Positions 6,241 to 14,493 of a stretch of 20,590 nt of DNA are shown here, piece by piece (positions within the stretch are counted from its first letter, which is position 1; each line of letters starts with the position of its first letter). Under the pieces are notes generated by a model. The model was not told where the DNA came from. It saw nothing but the letters and a program-made list of their open reading frames with translations, and ran no database searches. Made by a program: the position numbers and the translations under genes. Where the stretch lies: positions 1 to 20,590 of the forward strand of contig DBLQ01000109.1 of NCBI GenBank assembly GCA_002297505.1, given 5' to 3'. Source of the DNA: Flavobacteriales bacterium UBA720. GTDB lineage: Bacteria; Bacteroidota; Bacteroidia; Flavobacteriales; Weeksellaceae.

Positions 6241-8538
6241 ATGTTCCCTAGAAAATTCATTTTAATTCTTCCCGTATTATTCGCCTCATTTTTCAGTTCC
6301 CAGAAACTGGAAAACTTAGTCAAATTTGTGAATCCAATTATCGGAACCGAAAAAATGGGACATACTTTTCCTGGCGCAACTGTTCCTTTTGGAGCCGTTC
6401 AGTTGAGTCCGGAAACCGATACGTTGTCTTATGAGGTCAATGGAAAATACAATCCCGATGTTTATAAATATTGTGCCGGATATCGCTATGAAGACAAGAC
6501 GATTGTCGGATTCTCGCACACACACTTCAGTGGAACAGGACATTCGGATTTGGGCGATTTTCTGATAATGCCAACCGTTGGAACCTTAAAATTAAATCCC
6601 GGAATGGCTCAAAAACCTGAAAGTGGATTTCGCTCCAGATTTTCTCATCAGAATGAAAAAACAGAAGCCGGCTATTACAAAGTGAAATTGTATGATTCCA
6701 ATATTTTAGCGGAGTTAACGGCTACCACAAGAGTTGGTGTTCATCAATATACCTTTCCGAAATCCGATGATGCGCACATTATTCTGGATTTGATGGCCGG
6801 AATTTATAATTACGATGACAAAAATGTCTGGACTTACGTGAGGATTGAAAATGATCACAGAATCACCGGTTACCGACAAACAAGTGGCTGGGCGAGAACC
6901 AGAACGGTTTATTTCGCAATGGAATTTTCTAAGCCTTTCAAATCTTACGGACAGAAAAATTTTGATTCAAAGCAAGCTTATAGAGGTTTTTGGAGAAAGT
7001 GGAATCAGGATGAGAATTTTCCTGAGATTGCTGGAAAAAAAATCAGAATGCATTTCGATTTCGATACCCAGGACAATGAAAAAATTCAAATCAAATTTGC
7101 GATTTCGCCAGTCAGCCAAGCCAATGCTTTGGAAAATTTACAGAAAGAAACACCGGATTGGAATTTTGAAAATGTGAAAAACCAGGCTCAAAATGATTGG
7201 AATAAAGAATTGAATAAAATCGTTGTCAATACACTTTCCGAAGATGACAAAGTGAATTTTTACACGGCGATGTATCACACTTTCATCAATCCGACAACTT
7301 ATATGGACATTCATGGCGAGTACAAAGGTCTCGACCAAAATATTCATAAGGCTAAAGATTTTACAAATTATACGACGTTTTCATTGTGGGATACTTATCG
7401 CGCGCTGCATCCATTTTTCAATATCATCCAGCCAAAAAGGAATAATGATATGATCAAATCGATGTTGGCGCATTATGACCAATTCAGTCTGAAAATGTTG
7501 CCGGTTTGGTCGCATTATGCCAACGAAAACTGGTGTATGAGTGGTTATCATTCGGTTTCTTTGATTGCGGATGCGATTATCAAAGGCACTTACACCGGAA
7601 ATCCAGAGGAAGCTTTGAAGGCTTGCATCGCGACTTCCAACAAAAGAAATTACGAAGGCATCGGCGAATATATCGACAAAGGTTATATCTCTGCGGAGAA
7701 AAACGGAACATCGGTTTCTAATACTGTCGAATATGCTTATGATGATTGGGCAATTGCTCAGATTGCCAAGAAATTAGGCAAAACCGAAATCTATAATGAA
7801 TATATGAAACGCTCCGAAAACTGGAAAAATGTTTTCGACCAATCGATTGGTTTTATGAGACCGAGATTGTCTGACGGAAGTTTCAAAAAAGAATTTGATT
7901 TGATGAGCACGCACGGACAAGGTTTTATCGAAGGAAATTCTTGGAATTACAGTTTCTTCGTGCCGCATAACCCTGAAGAACTGATGAAAGCGATGGGCGG
8001 AAAAAAGAAATTCGGAGACAATCTTGATGAATTATTCTCAATGCATTTGCCCGACGAGTTTTTTACCGAGACGGAAGACATCACGCGGGAAGGGATTATC
8101 GGCGGCTATGTTCACGGCAACGAACCCGCGCATCACGTCGCTTATCTTTATAATGTTGCCGGACAACCTTGGAAAACGCAGTCTCAGATCCGAAAAATCC
8201 TTACAATGCAGTACAAAGCAAAACCCGACGGATTGGGCGGAAATGATGATTGTGGACAGATGAGCGCGTGGTACATTTTCAGCAGTTTGGGATTTTATCC
8301 TGTTTCGCCAGGCTCTGATGACTATTGGATTGGAAGTCCGAGTATCGTGAATGCAAAATTGAATTTGGAGAACGGAAAAACTTTTGAAATTGAAGTTAAA
8401 AATCAATCTGAAAAGAATGTTTACATCGAAAAAATGGAGCTGAATGGGAAACCGTTTGAAGGCTATAAGCTAAAGCATGAAGATATTCTGCGCGGTGGAA
8501 AACTGGTTTTCTACATGAATTATAAGCTGAAGAAATAA
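6241..8538 (+). CDS. Glycoside hydrolase family 92 alpha-mannosidase, secreted
   Basis: This 765-residue protein starts with a signal peptide (about 1-20: basic MFPRK, then a hydrophobic core) and contains the whole GH92 fold. GH92 enzymes are calcium-dependent exo-alpha-mannosidases that trim alpha-mannose from glycans such as N-glycan high-mannose arms or yeast mannan. Visible hallmarks are NPIIGT (31-36), HTFPGATVPFG (41-51), FSHTHFSGTG (91-100), FIEGNSWNY (562-570) with the expected general acid Glu564, GGYVHGNEPAHH (621-632) and GGNDDCGQMSAWY (666-678) with the likely base aspartates. The residue roles come from family knowledge. No SusC/SusD pair, sulfatase or other glycosidase is next to it. 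No clear -7 box was found upstream, only TTTG in the repeat arm and a degenerate TAAATTG at 6217-6223. Confidence 0.93.
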   Translation: MFPRKFILILPVLFASFFSSQKLENLVKFVNPIIGTEKMGHTFPGATVPFGAVQLSPETDTLSYEVNGKYNPDVYKYCAGYRYEDKTIVGFSHTHFSGTGHSDLGDFLIMPTVGTLKLNPGMAQKPESGFRSRFSHQNEKTEAGYYKVKLYDSNILAELTATTRVGVHQYTFPKSDDAHIILDLMAGIYNYDDKNVWTYVRIENDHRITGYRQTSGWARTRTVYFAMEFSKPFKSYGQKNFDSKQAYRGFWRKWNQDENFPEIAGKKIRMHFDFDTQDNEKIQIKFAISPVSQANALENLQKETPDWNFENVKNQAQNDWNKELNKIVVNTLSEDDKVNFYTAMYHTFINPTTYMDIHGEYKGLDQNIHKAKDFTNYTTFSLWDTYRALHPFFNIIQPKRNNDMIKSMLAHYDQFSLKMLPVWSHYANENWCMSGYHSVSLIADAIIKGTYTGNPEEALKACIATSNKRNYEGIGEYIDKGYISAEKNGTSVSNTVEYAYDDWAIAQIAKKLGKTEIYNEYMKRSENWKNVFDQSIGFMRPRLSDGSFKKEFDLMSTHGQGFIEGNSWNYSFFVPHNPEELMKAMGGKKKFGDNLDELFSMHLPDEFFTETEDITREGIIGGYVHGNEPAHHVAYLYNVAGQPWKTQSQIRKILTMQYKAKPDGLGGNDDCGQMSAWYIFSSLGFYPVSPGSDDYWIGSPSIVNAKLNLENGKTFEIEVKNQSEKNVYIEKMELNGKPFEGYKLKHEDILRGGKLVFYMNYKLKK

Positions 8539-8545
8539 GGTTTTC

Positions 8546-8578
8546 AAACCTCACAGGTTTTAAAAACCTGTGAGGTTT
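8546..8578. repeat. Perfect 16-base palindrome after GH92
   Basis: AAACCTCACAGGTTTT (8546-8561) and AAAACCTGTGAGGTTT (8563-8578) are perfect inverted copies separated by one base. The transcript would form a long stem right after the GH92 stop codon. There is no clean T-tract after it, so it may work as a mRNA 3' end stabiliser or weak terminator. I recall this CCTCACAGG/CCTGTGAGG palindrome as a frequent intergenic repeat in Flavobacteriia, unverified here. Confidence 0.8.
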
Positions 8579-8588
8579 AGACTTTAGG

Positions 8589-8615
8589 TTTGTTTTACCG
8601 AAAAGAATACCTTTG
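8589..8615 (+). promoter_or_regulatory. Candidate promoter of the flippase gene
   Basis: TACCTTTG (8608-8615) is an exact -7 box. TTTG at 8589-8592 lies 15 bases upstream, slightly short of the usual 17-23. Transcription would begin near 8620, about 13 bases before the TTG start codon. Confidence 0.55.
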
Positions 8616-8632
8616 CAAAAATTATCAGCATC

Positions 8633-10090
8633 TTGAAGAAACTTCTCGGACAAACTGCGCTTTATGGATTAACAACTGTGATTATCAGGCTGTTTCCGTT
8701 TGTTATCAATCCAATTATTACGAGAACTTTCGGTCCCTCTGCTTACTCGCCTTACGCCGATTTTTATTCGGTGGCCGGCGTAATTGCCGTTCTTCTGACG
8801 CACGGAATGGAAACGACTTTTTTCCGATTTGCATTGGATGAAAAAGATGACAGAAAGCTGATTTCGACTTCGTTTTTCAGTGTTTTGGCAGTGACATTAG
8901 TCTATTTATTTTTCACTCTAATTTACAGGCAACCCTTAGCAAATGCCTTCAAAACGCCGGACCAGGTTGATTTACTATCCATTCTTACGGTGACATTGGC
9001 TCTGGATGCTTTTTGTGCGATGCCTTTTGTGATGCTGAGAAAAAATGAACGACCGCTAAAATATGCCGGAATCCGGATCACTAATGGCGTTATCAATTTC
9101 CTTTTAGTTGTATTTTTCATCATCATTTTGCCAAAATATCCGGACGGAATTTTCGGGTTAAAGTACAGTTCCAAATTCGGAATTGGTTATGTCTTTGTCG
9201 CCAATCTTGTGGCCAGTGCTGTTACTTTTTTAATGTTGTCTCAGGAATTATTCATTGCGAGATTGAAGCATTTCTCGTGGCAACTTTGGAAAAAAATGAT
9301 CAAATATTCCTGGCCCATCACCATTGCAGGTCTGGCCGGAATCATCAACGAAACCTTTGACCGGCAATTTCTTAAATTCCTTTTGCCGGAAGACATAGGA
9401 AGACACGAACTGGGCGTTTACGGCGGTGTCGCGAAGGTTGTGACGTTTGTGATCCTGTTCAGACAAGCTTATTCATTGGGAATTGAACCTTTCTTTTTTA
9501 GCAATTCCAAGAAAGATAATGCGAAAGAAATGTACGTAAAACTGATGGATATTTTCATTGCTATCAATTGTCTGATTGTCCTATTTCTTTCGGTCAACCT
9601 GGATTGGATCGCCAAAGTTTATATCAACAATCCGGAATATTACGAAGGCATCTCGATACTTCCGATTTTATTCTTTGCCAGTTTATTTTTGGGCATCTAT
9701 CTCAATCTTTCGATTTGGTACAAACTGACGGATAAAACCATCATTGGTGCCTATATTTCCGCAATTGGCGTTCTCATAACTATAATTATTAATTTTTATT
9801 TTATTCCGAAATATGGCTATTGGGCTTCCACTTGGGCGACCATCGCGAGTTATTTTGCAATGATGGTTATCTCTTACATCTGGGGCCAGAAAAAATATCC
9901 TGTCCCGTATCATTTATATAAAAATGTAACCGTCATCTTAGTGACATTGCTGGCATCATTAGTATGTTATCAATATTTAAAAGAAAAGATTTGGTTAGGT
10001 AACCTTATATTTCTAATTTTGGCAACATTCTTGCTAGTGCAGGAGCGGCTTATACCTCATAAATTTTTAAAGAAAATCGGTTATAAGTAA
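8633..10090 (+). CDS. Wzx-like polysaccharide flippase (MATE/MVF superfamily)
   Basis: This 485-residue polytopic inner-membrane protein has roughly 12-14 hydrophobic segments spread over its length and almost no extramembrane domain. The start KKLLGQTALYGLTTVIIRLFPF, with ITRTFGPSAYSPYADFYS shortly after, is typical of the oligosaccharide flippases that move undecaprenyl-linked glycans across the inner membrane. The start codon is TTG at 8633: there is no in-frame ATG close upstream, and the next internal Met would remove the first membrane segment. The next gene encodes a sugar nucleotidyltransferase 52 bases downstream, which fits glycan assembly. No glycosyltransferases lie within the window, so the actual glycan is unknown. 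Confidence 0.85.
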   Translation: MKKLLGQTALYGLTTVIIRLFPFVINPIITRTFGPSAYSPYADFYSVAGVIAVLLTHGMETTFFRFALDEKDDRKLISTSFFSVLAVTLVYLFFTLIYRQPLANAFKTPDQVDLLSILTVTLALDAFCAMPFVMLRKNERPLKYAGIRITNGVINFLLVVFFIIILPKYPDGIFGLKYSSKFGIGYVFVANLVASAVTFLMLSQELFIARLKHFSWQLWKKMIKYSWPITIAGLAGIINETFDRQFLKFLLPEDIGRHELGVYGGVAKVVTFVILFRQAYSLGIEPFFFSNSKKDNAKEMYVKLMDIFIAINCLIVLFLSVNLDWIAKVYINNPEYYEGISILPILFFASLFLGIYLNLSIWYKLTDKTIIGAYISAIGVLITIIINFYFIPKYGYWASTWATIASYFAMMVISYIWGQKKYPVPYHLYKNVTVILVTLLASLVCYQYLKEKIWLGNLIFLILATFLLVQERLIPHKFLKKIGYK

Positions 10091-10142
10091 AAATTTAATA
10101 ACAGCGCCTACAGGCAAAAGAAAAACAGACAACAACTAACTT

Positions 10143-11162
10143 ATGAAAATAATTGTACCAATGGCTGGACGAGGATCCAGACTGAGACCTCATACATTGA
10201 CCGTTCCAAAACCACTCATCCCAATCGCAGGAAAACCGATCGTTCAGAGATTGGTAGAGGATATTACGAAAGTGGCCAATCAGCCGATTGAAGAAATTGC
10301 TTTTATTATCGGAGACTTTGGTCCGGAGGTACAGGAATCGCTCATTAAAGTGGCGGAAAGTCTTGGTGCAAAAGGCAGCATCTACACACAGAATGAGCCG
10401 CTGGGAACAGCACACGCCATCAATTGCGCCAGAGAAAGCATGAGCGGCCCGGTCATTATTGCGTTTGCCGACACATTGTTCCGCGCCGATTTCCATCTGG
10501 ATACCAATGCAGATGGCGTAATCTGGGTAAAGAAAGTGGAAGATCCTTCAGCATTTGGTGTTGTAAAACTAGATGATTATGGTTTTATCACGGACTTTGT
10601 AGAGAAGCCAAAGGAATTTGTCTCAGACCTTGCCATTATTGGTATCTATTACTTCAACTCGGCGGAGAAACTGATGACCGAGATTGATTACATCATGGAC
10701 AATGATATCCGGGAAGGTGGCGAATACCAATTGACTACCGCACTGGAAAATCTCAGAGCCAAAGGTGCCAAATTCTCATTAGGAAAAGTAGACGACTGGA
10801 TGGACTGTGGTAACAAAAATGTTACGATCCAGACTAACAGCAAAATTTTGGATTATGAGAAAGAATGTATGGCGAAGTATCCGGATTCTGCGATAATTGA
10901 AAACAGCCTCATCATTCCGCCATGCTACATCGGGGAAAATGTAAAAATCACCAATTCTAAAATCGGACCGTATGTTTCTTTGGGTAACAATACCAAAATC
11001 CACAATTCTAATATTGAAAACTCACTGATTCAGGGAAGCACGATTATCGATCACGGCAACCTAAGTAATTCTATGATTGGAAATTCTGCGCAATACTTCG
11101 GCGTTTCCAGAGAAATTTCTTTGGGAGATTACTCCGTATTGGATTTCCTTTCAAAAGATTAA
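10143..11162 (+). CDS. Sugar phosphate nucleotidyltransferase with left-handed beta-helix tail
   Basis: This 339-residue cytosolic enzyme should join a sugar 1-phosphate to an NTP, giving an NDP-sugar and pyrophosphate. The N-terminal domain (about 1-235) is a nucleotidyltransferase fold with the signature GRGSRLRPHTLTVPKPLIP at residues 9-27, including Arg13 and Lys23. EPLGTAHAI near 85 and FADT near 112 contact nucleotide and metal, and VEKPKE near 157 contacts the sugar. The C-terminal part (about 250-320) has hexapeptide turns (IGENVKI, IGPYVSLGNNTKI, SNIENSLIQGSTII) of a left-handed beta-helix, as in GlmU-like or GDP-mannose/dTDP-glucose pyrophosphorylases. The exact sugar and nucleotide cannot be decided. 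A strong terminator follows, so it may be the last gene of the flippase transcript. Confidence 0.9.
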   Translation: MKIIVPMAGRGSRLRPHTLTVPKPLIPIAGKPIVQRLVEDITKVANQPIEEIAFIIGDFGPEVQESLIKVAESLGAKGSIYTQNEPLGTAHAINCARESMSGPVIIAFADTLFRADFHLDTNADGVIWVKKVEDPSAFGVVKLDDYGFITDFVEKPKEFVSDLAIIGIYYFNSAEKLMTEIDYIMDNDIREGGEYQLTTALENLRAKGAKFSLGKVDDWMDCGNKNVTIQTNSKILDYEKECMAKYPDSAIIENSLIIPPCYIGENVKITNSKIGPYVSLGNNTKIHNSNIENSLIQGSTIIDHGNLSNSMIGNSAQYFGVSREISLGDYSVLDFLSKD

Positions 11163-11186
11163 ATATAAAATCAATTTTTTATATCG

Positions 11187-11222
11187 ACTTTGCCGTTACT
11201 GCGGCAAAGTTTTGTTTTTTTA
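11187..11222 (+). terminator. Rho-independent terminator after the nucleotidyltransferase
   Basis: ACTTTGCCG (11187-11195) pairs perfectly with CGGCAAAGT (11202-11210) around a 6-base loop and is followed by TTTTGTTTTTTT. It closes the flippase/nucleotidyltransferase unit. Confidence 0.9.
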
Positions 11223-11292
11223 TTAACTTATCTTACAGAAATATTAAGCAGGATTTGGCGTTAATATTGTAAGTTTTACCGTAAAAAATGTT

Positions 11293-12093
11293 ATGAAATC
11301 ATCAGCACTCATTATACTTTCTGCACTGGCGTTAGCATCTTGTACCACTCAGAAGAAAACTACGGACCAGACACCGATCAGCACGACAAAGCCCATTGAA
11401 AACAACAGCCAGTTTTTTTCGTCAATTGAAAACAAATCGACCTTTGACGCCGTTAAGATCAACAGTAAAATTGATGCGAAAACCGGAGCTTTTATCCCAA
11501 CGCTGGATGCCGTGATTTACATTGAAAATGGTCAAAAAATCTGGATGAATCTTACGGCTGTCATTCTTCAGGCTGCCCGCGGTATTGCTACGCCAGAAGG
11601 TGTAAAAGGCTACTATAAGCTGGATAAAACTTACATTGATTCCGATTTTGCTTATCTCAATAGGCTCCTGAATGTTAATTTTATTGATTACAACTCGTTG
11701 CAAAATCTGTTGCTTGGAAAAACATTCATCCCTGTTTCTGAAAACAATTTTAATCTGACTAAAAACGCGCAGGGCTTCAGCCTGGCTTCCAAAGCGACAC
11801 AGAAAATCACAGAAAACGGGAAAACTACGGAGTATAATATCTTGCTGGATTATGATAATGATCTGAATCTGACTCACGTTCTGCTCTCCAATGTTCAGAA
11901 TAATGACCAGCTGGAAATCAACTATTCTAACCGAGAAATCATCAACAATGAGAGCTTTCCAAAAAATGTTAAAATAATTATAAAAGCTAAGAAAACGGAT
12001 GAAATCTTAATTGAAAATACGAAATTTGATTTTTCCCGGATGGAGACACCTTACAGTGTACCTGCCAATTACAAAAAGACAGAAATTAAATGA
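11293..12093 (+). CDS. DUF4292 lipoprotein
   Basis: This 266-residue protein begins with a lipoprotein signal (MKSSALIILSALALASC, lipobox LASC with acylated Cys17), so it should be anchored in a membrane on the periplasmic side. The remainder fits the DUF4292 family by overall pattern: alternating strands and an IWMNLTAVIL segment followed by TPEGVKGYYKLDKTYID at about 98-115. I recall DUF4292 as LolA/LolB-like, a lipid or lipoprotein carrier fold, but this is not shown by the sequence. Its stop overlaps the start of the EnvC-like gene by 4 bases (ATGA at 12090-12093), implying translational coupling. This points to a shared role in cell-envelope or cell-wall maintenance. Confidence 0.8.
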   Translation: MKSSALIILSALALASCTTQKKTTDQTPISTTKPIENNSQFFSSIENKSTFDAVKINSKIDAKTGAFIPTLDAVIYIENGQKIWMNLTAVILQAARGIATPEGVKGYYKLDKTYIDSDFAYLNRLLNVNFIDYNSLQNLLLGKTFIPVSENNFNLTKNAQGFSLASKATQKITENGKTTEYNILLDYDNDLNLTHVLLSNVQNNDQLEINYSNREIINNESFPKNVKIIIKAKKTDEILIENTKFDFSRMETPYSVPANYKKTEIK

Positions 12094-13625
12094 TTAAGAA
12101 ATTAAGTTTTTTCATAAGTATTTTAGTTTTCGGAAGCGCTTTTGCACAGAAAGACAAAGAACAACTTCAGAAACAAAATGCTGAACTCAAGAAGCAGATT
12201 TCTACTCTCAATGCCACATTGAACCAAACCAAACAAGAATCCAAACTTTCCGTAGCATACCTTAATGCCGTCAACCAGAAACTGACGCTTCGTGAGAAGG
12301 TTTATAATAACACTCAGAAGGAAAAAAGGTTTATCGAAGATGACATCTACAAACGTCAGCTGGAAATCAACAAAAACAACAGAGAACTCAAGGTTCTGAG
12401 AAAGAATTACGCGGAGATTCTGGTCAAGGCTTACAAAACCAAAGGCGTTCAGAACAAAGTAACCTTTATCCTTTCCTCCAAAAATCTTGGAGAAGCGCTG
12501 AAAAGAATGGAATACCTGAAGCGCTATTCCGAATATCAGGATAAGAAAGCGGCGCAAATCACGAATAAAGCTAAGGAAATACAGAAGAATATTGCACTTA
12601 AGAAAAAGTACGTATCCGACAAAGATAATCTTCTGCTATCCCAGAAAAAAGAACTCAGTACGATAGAAATTGAGAAAAAGCAAAAACAGGATCTGCTGAA
12701 CGAATTCAAAAAGAACGAATCCAAGCTGACGGCTGAACTAAGACAGAAACAGACACAGTCTAAAGAGCTGGAGCGCCAGATCCGAAGCATCATTGCGGAA
12801 GAAATCAGAATAGCCAAGGCCAAGGAAGAAGCCGAAAGAAAGGCTGAAGCAGAGAGAAAAAGACTGGCAGACCTGGCCGCCAAGAAGGAAAAGGAACGGA
12901 TTGAAGCCGAAAACCGTGCAAGACTTGCCGCTGCAGAAGCCGAAAGAAAAAAGGCCGAAGCCGATGCTAAACGTGCTGCTGACCTGGCCGCTAAAAGGGT
13001 TGAAGAAGAACGGAAGGTTGCAGAATCCAATAAAGCGGCCGAGCGAAAAGAAGCCGCAGAACGTGCTTCCAGAGAAGCTGCCGAGCGCGCCAAAGCCGCC
13101 AATGAAAAATTAGCCGCCGCCAAAGCGAATGAAGATGCTATTAACAAAAGAACGGAGGATGCCAAGGAAGAAGCGGAGAAAAAAGTAATGAAGAGTTATG
13201 GCGTGGGATCCACCGTGGGAAACAACTTTGCAGAAAACAGAGGTAGGATGAGTTTCCCTGTAGACCGTGGAACGGTAACGCACCGATTCGGAAGACAACC
13301 ACATCCTGTTTTTAAAAATATTGTAGAAGAAAATACGGGAATTAAGATTGCGGTAGCACCTGGAACTAAGGCGAGATGCGTTTTTCCTGGTGTGGTTTCC
13401 ACAATTCAAGTTATCAATGGGAGCAGAACTGTATTTGTAAAACATGGTAATTATTTTACGATTTACTCCAATCTAAGTAATACTTATGTGAAGGCTAACC
13501 AGCAGGTTTCTGCAGGAACACTGATTGGTGAAATTGGAAGTGATTTTGACGGATCTATAACACTGGATTTCCAGATTTGGAATGGGCAGACGCCAGTAGA
13601 TCCATTAGGTTGGGTTTCGTATTAA
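12090..13625 (+). CDS. EnvC-like murein hydrolase activator
   Basis: This 511-residue periplasmic protein has a signal peptide (1-19, ending AFAQ), a long coiled coil (about 20-365) and a C-terminal LytM/M23-type domain (about 387-511). The stretch 240-365 is very rich in Ala, Glu, Lys and Arg. In active M23 peptidases zinc is bound by an H-x3-D motif and two later histidines. Here the corresponding positions appear to be Asn415 and Lys419 (NTGIK), Asn461 (SNLSN) and Asp493 (TLDFQI), so the domain cannot bind zinc in the usual way. This is the EnvC/NlpD situation, where a dead LytM domain activates amidases during septum splitting. Translationally coupled to the DUF4292 gene. The partner amidase is not in the window. 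Confidence 0.88.
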   Translation: MIKKLSFFISILVFGSAFAQKDKEQLQKQNAELKKQISTLNATLNQTKQESKLSVAYLNAVNQKLTLREKVYNNTQKEKRFIEDDIYKRQLEINKNNRELKVLRKNYAEILVKAYKTKGVQNKVTFILSSKNLGEALKRMEYLKRYSEYQDKKAAQITNKAKEIQKNIALKKKYVSDKDNLLLSQKKELSTIEIEKKQKQDLLNEFKKNESKLTAELRQKQTQSKELERQIRSIIAEEIRIAKAKEEAERKAEAERKRLADLAAKKEKERIEAENRARLAAAEAERKKAEADAKRAADLAAKRVEEERKVAESNKAAERKEAAERASREAAERAKAANEKLAAAKANEDAINKRTEDAKEEAEKKVMKSYGVGSTVGNNFAENRGRMSFPVDRGTVTHRFGRQPHPVFKNIVEENTGIKIAVAPGTKARCVFPGVVSTIQVINGSRTVFVKHGNYFTIYSNLSNTYVKANQQVSAGTLIGEIGSDFDGSITLDFQIWNGQTPVDPLGWVSY

Positions 13626-13642
13626 AAAATAATTTAACTTTG
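13610..13642 (+). promoter_or_regulatory. Promoter of the tatA operon
   Basis: TTG (13610-13612) is followed after 22 bases by TAACTTTG (13635-13642), an exact -7 box. The -33 box lies inside the last codons of the EnvC-like gene. Transcription would begin near 13648, giving a very short leader before ATG 13656. Confidence 0.7.
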
Positions 13643-13655
13643 TAAAAAAATTGAG

Positions 13656-13865
13656 ATGACAATATCCACAGTTATATTAAGCTTATCGTGGCAACACATA
13701 CTGATCGTTGCCTTGATACTCCTTTTATTATTCGGAGGAAAAAAAATCCCTGAACTGATGAAAGGCCTGGGTTCCGGTATTAAGGAATTCAAAGATGCTG
13801 TAAAGGAAGAGGACAAAAAACCAAATAACTCTTCTACTAACTCAACCACTAATAATCCATCGTAA
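13656..13865 (+). CDS. tatA: Sec-independent translocase TatA/TatE family protein
   Basis: This 69-residue protein has the TatA layout: a short periplasmic N-terminus, one membrane helix (about 12-26, HILIVALILLLLF), the FGGKKIPEL hinge (26-34), an amphipathic helix with KGLGSGIKEFKDAV, and an acidic/polar unstructured tail rich in Asn, Ser and Thr. TatA oligomers form the pore that lets folded twin-arginine proteins cross the inner membrane. The partner tatC is not in the window, which is not unusual in Bacteroidota. It is first in a tight run with DUF4254 (13-base gap), a lipoprotein and ribA. TatB-like function cannot be excluded from sequence alone. Confidence 0.92.
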   Translation: MTISTVILSLSWQHILIVALILLLLFGGKKIPELMKGLGSGIKEFKDAVKEEDKKPNNSSTNSTTNNPS

Positions 13866-13878
13866 GAAGATATATTAA

Positions 13879-14493
13879 ATGAGTTTTACAGAGAGCGCCT
13901 GGAAAATCTTCAATCAATCTGTTGAAGATTACCATATCAATGATGACGTTAACTCCTTAGAAAACAATCCATTCCAAGCAGGCAGTTTGGAATGGATTTT
14001 GTACTCAAAAAACTGGATTGATACCGTTCAGTGGCATTTGGAGGATATCATTCGTGAAGAAGATATCGACCCTTCCGAAGCATTAAAAATCAAGAGAAGA
14101 ATTGACAGCCTTAACCAAAAAAGAACCGACCTGGTAGAACAGATTGATTTTTGGTTTTATAAAAAATACGAGTCTGTTACTCCAAATCCCGATGCCCGAA
14201 TAAACAGTGAAACGCCTGCATGGTCCATTGACAGATTCTCAATTCTGAGTCTGAAAATCTACCACATGTCCATTGAAGCCGCCCGCGAGGATGCTTCCGC
14301 CGAGCACCAACAGAAATGCTCGGATAAGTTGCAGGTCCTATTAGAACAGAAAAAAGACCTGTCCACAGCGATAGATCAACTGCTTGCTGATATAGAGAAT
14401 GGTAATGTTAAGATGAAGCTTTACAAGCAAATGAAGATGTATAATGACGAAAGTCTTAATCCAATCCTGTATCAAAAAATGCAGAAAAAATGA
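13879..14493 (+). CDS. DUF4254 protein
   Basis: This 204-residue protein has no signal peptide or membrane segment and looks wholly alpha-helical and charged, so it is probably cytosolic. It fits the DUF4254 family, recognised by a Trp-rich N-terminal half: SLEWILYSKNWIDTVQWHLEDIIR at about 35-58, then a basic helix and ETPAWSIDRFSILSLKIYHM near 117-136. No catalytic motif was seen and the function is unknown. In Bacteroidota I recall DUF4254 near glycosyltransferase or lipopolysaccharide genes, which is context, not proof. Its stop overlaps the start of the next lipoprotein gene (ATGA at 14490-14493), so the two are probably made together. Confidence 0.8.
   Translation: MSFTESAWKIFNQSVEDYHINDDVNSLENNPFQAGSLEWILYSKNWIDTVQWHLEDIIREEDIDPSEALKIKRRIDSLNQKRTDLVEQIDFWFYKKYESVTPNPDARINSETPAWSIDRFSILSLKIYHMSIEAAREDASAEHQQKCSDKLQVLLEQKKDLSTAIDQLLADIENGNVKMKLYKQMKMYNDESLNPILYQKMQKK

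Noticed and set aside
10095..10496. Minus-strand open frame of 133 codons opposite the nucleotidyltransferase start
   Set aside because: It overlaps the conserved GRGSRLRP signature region, and the product looks random and Cys-rich.
11422..11877. Minus-strand open frame of 151 codons opposite the DUF4292 gene
   Set aside because: The plus-strand reading has a lipobox and a coupled neighbour; the antisense frame has no recognisable features.
12536..13165. Minus-strand Ser/Ala/Leu-rich open frame of 209 codons
   Set aside because: It is the complement of the Ala/Glu/Lys coiled-coil part of the EnvC-like gene; low complexity, with no promoter or family match.
12810..13190. Possible DNA tandem repeat in the EnvC-like gene
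   Set aside because: The periodicity comes from Ala/Glu/Lys/Arg coiled-coil codons; units differ in length and sequence.
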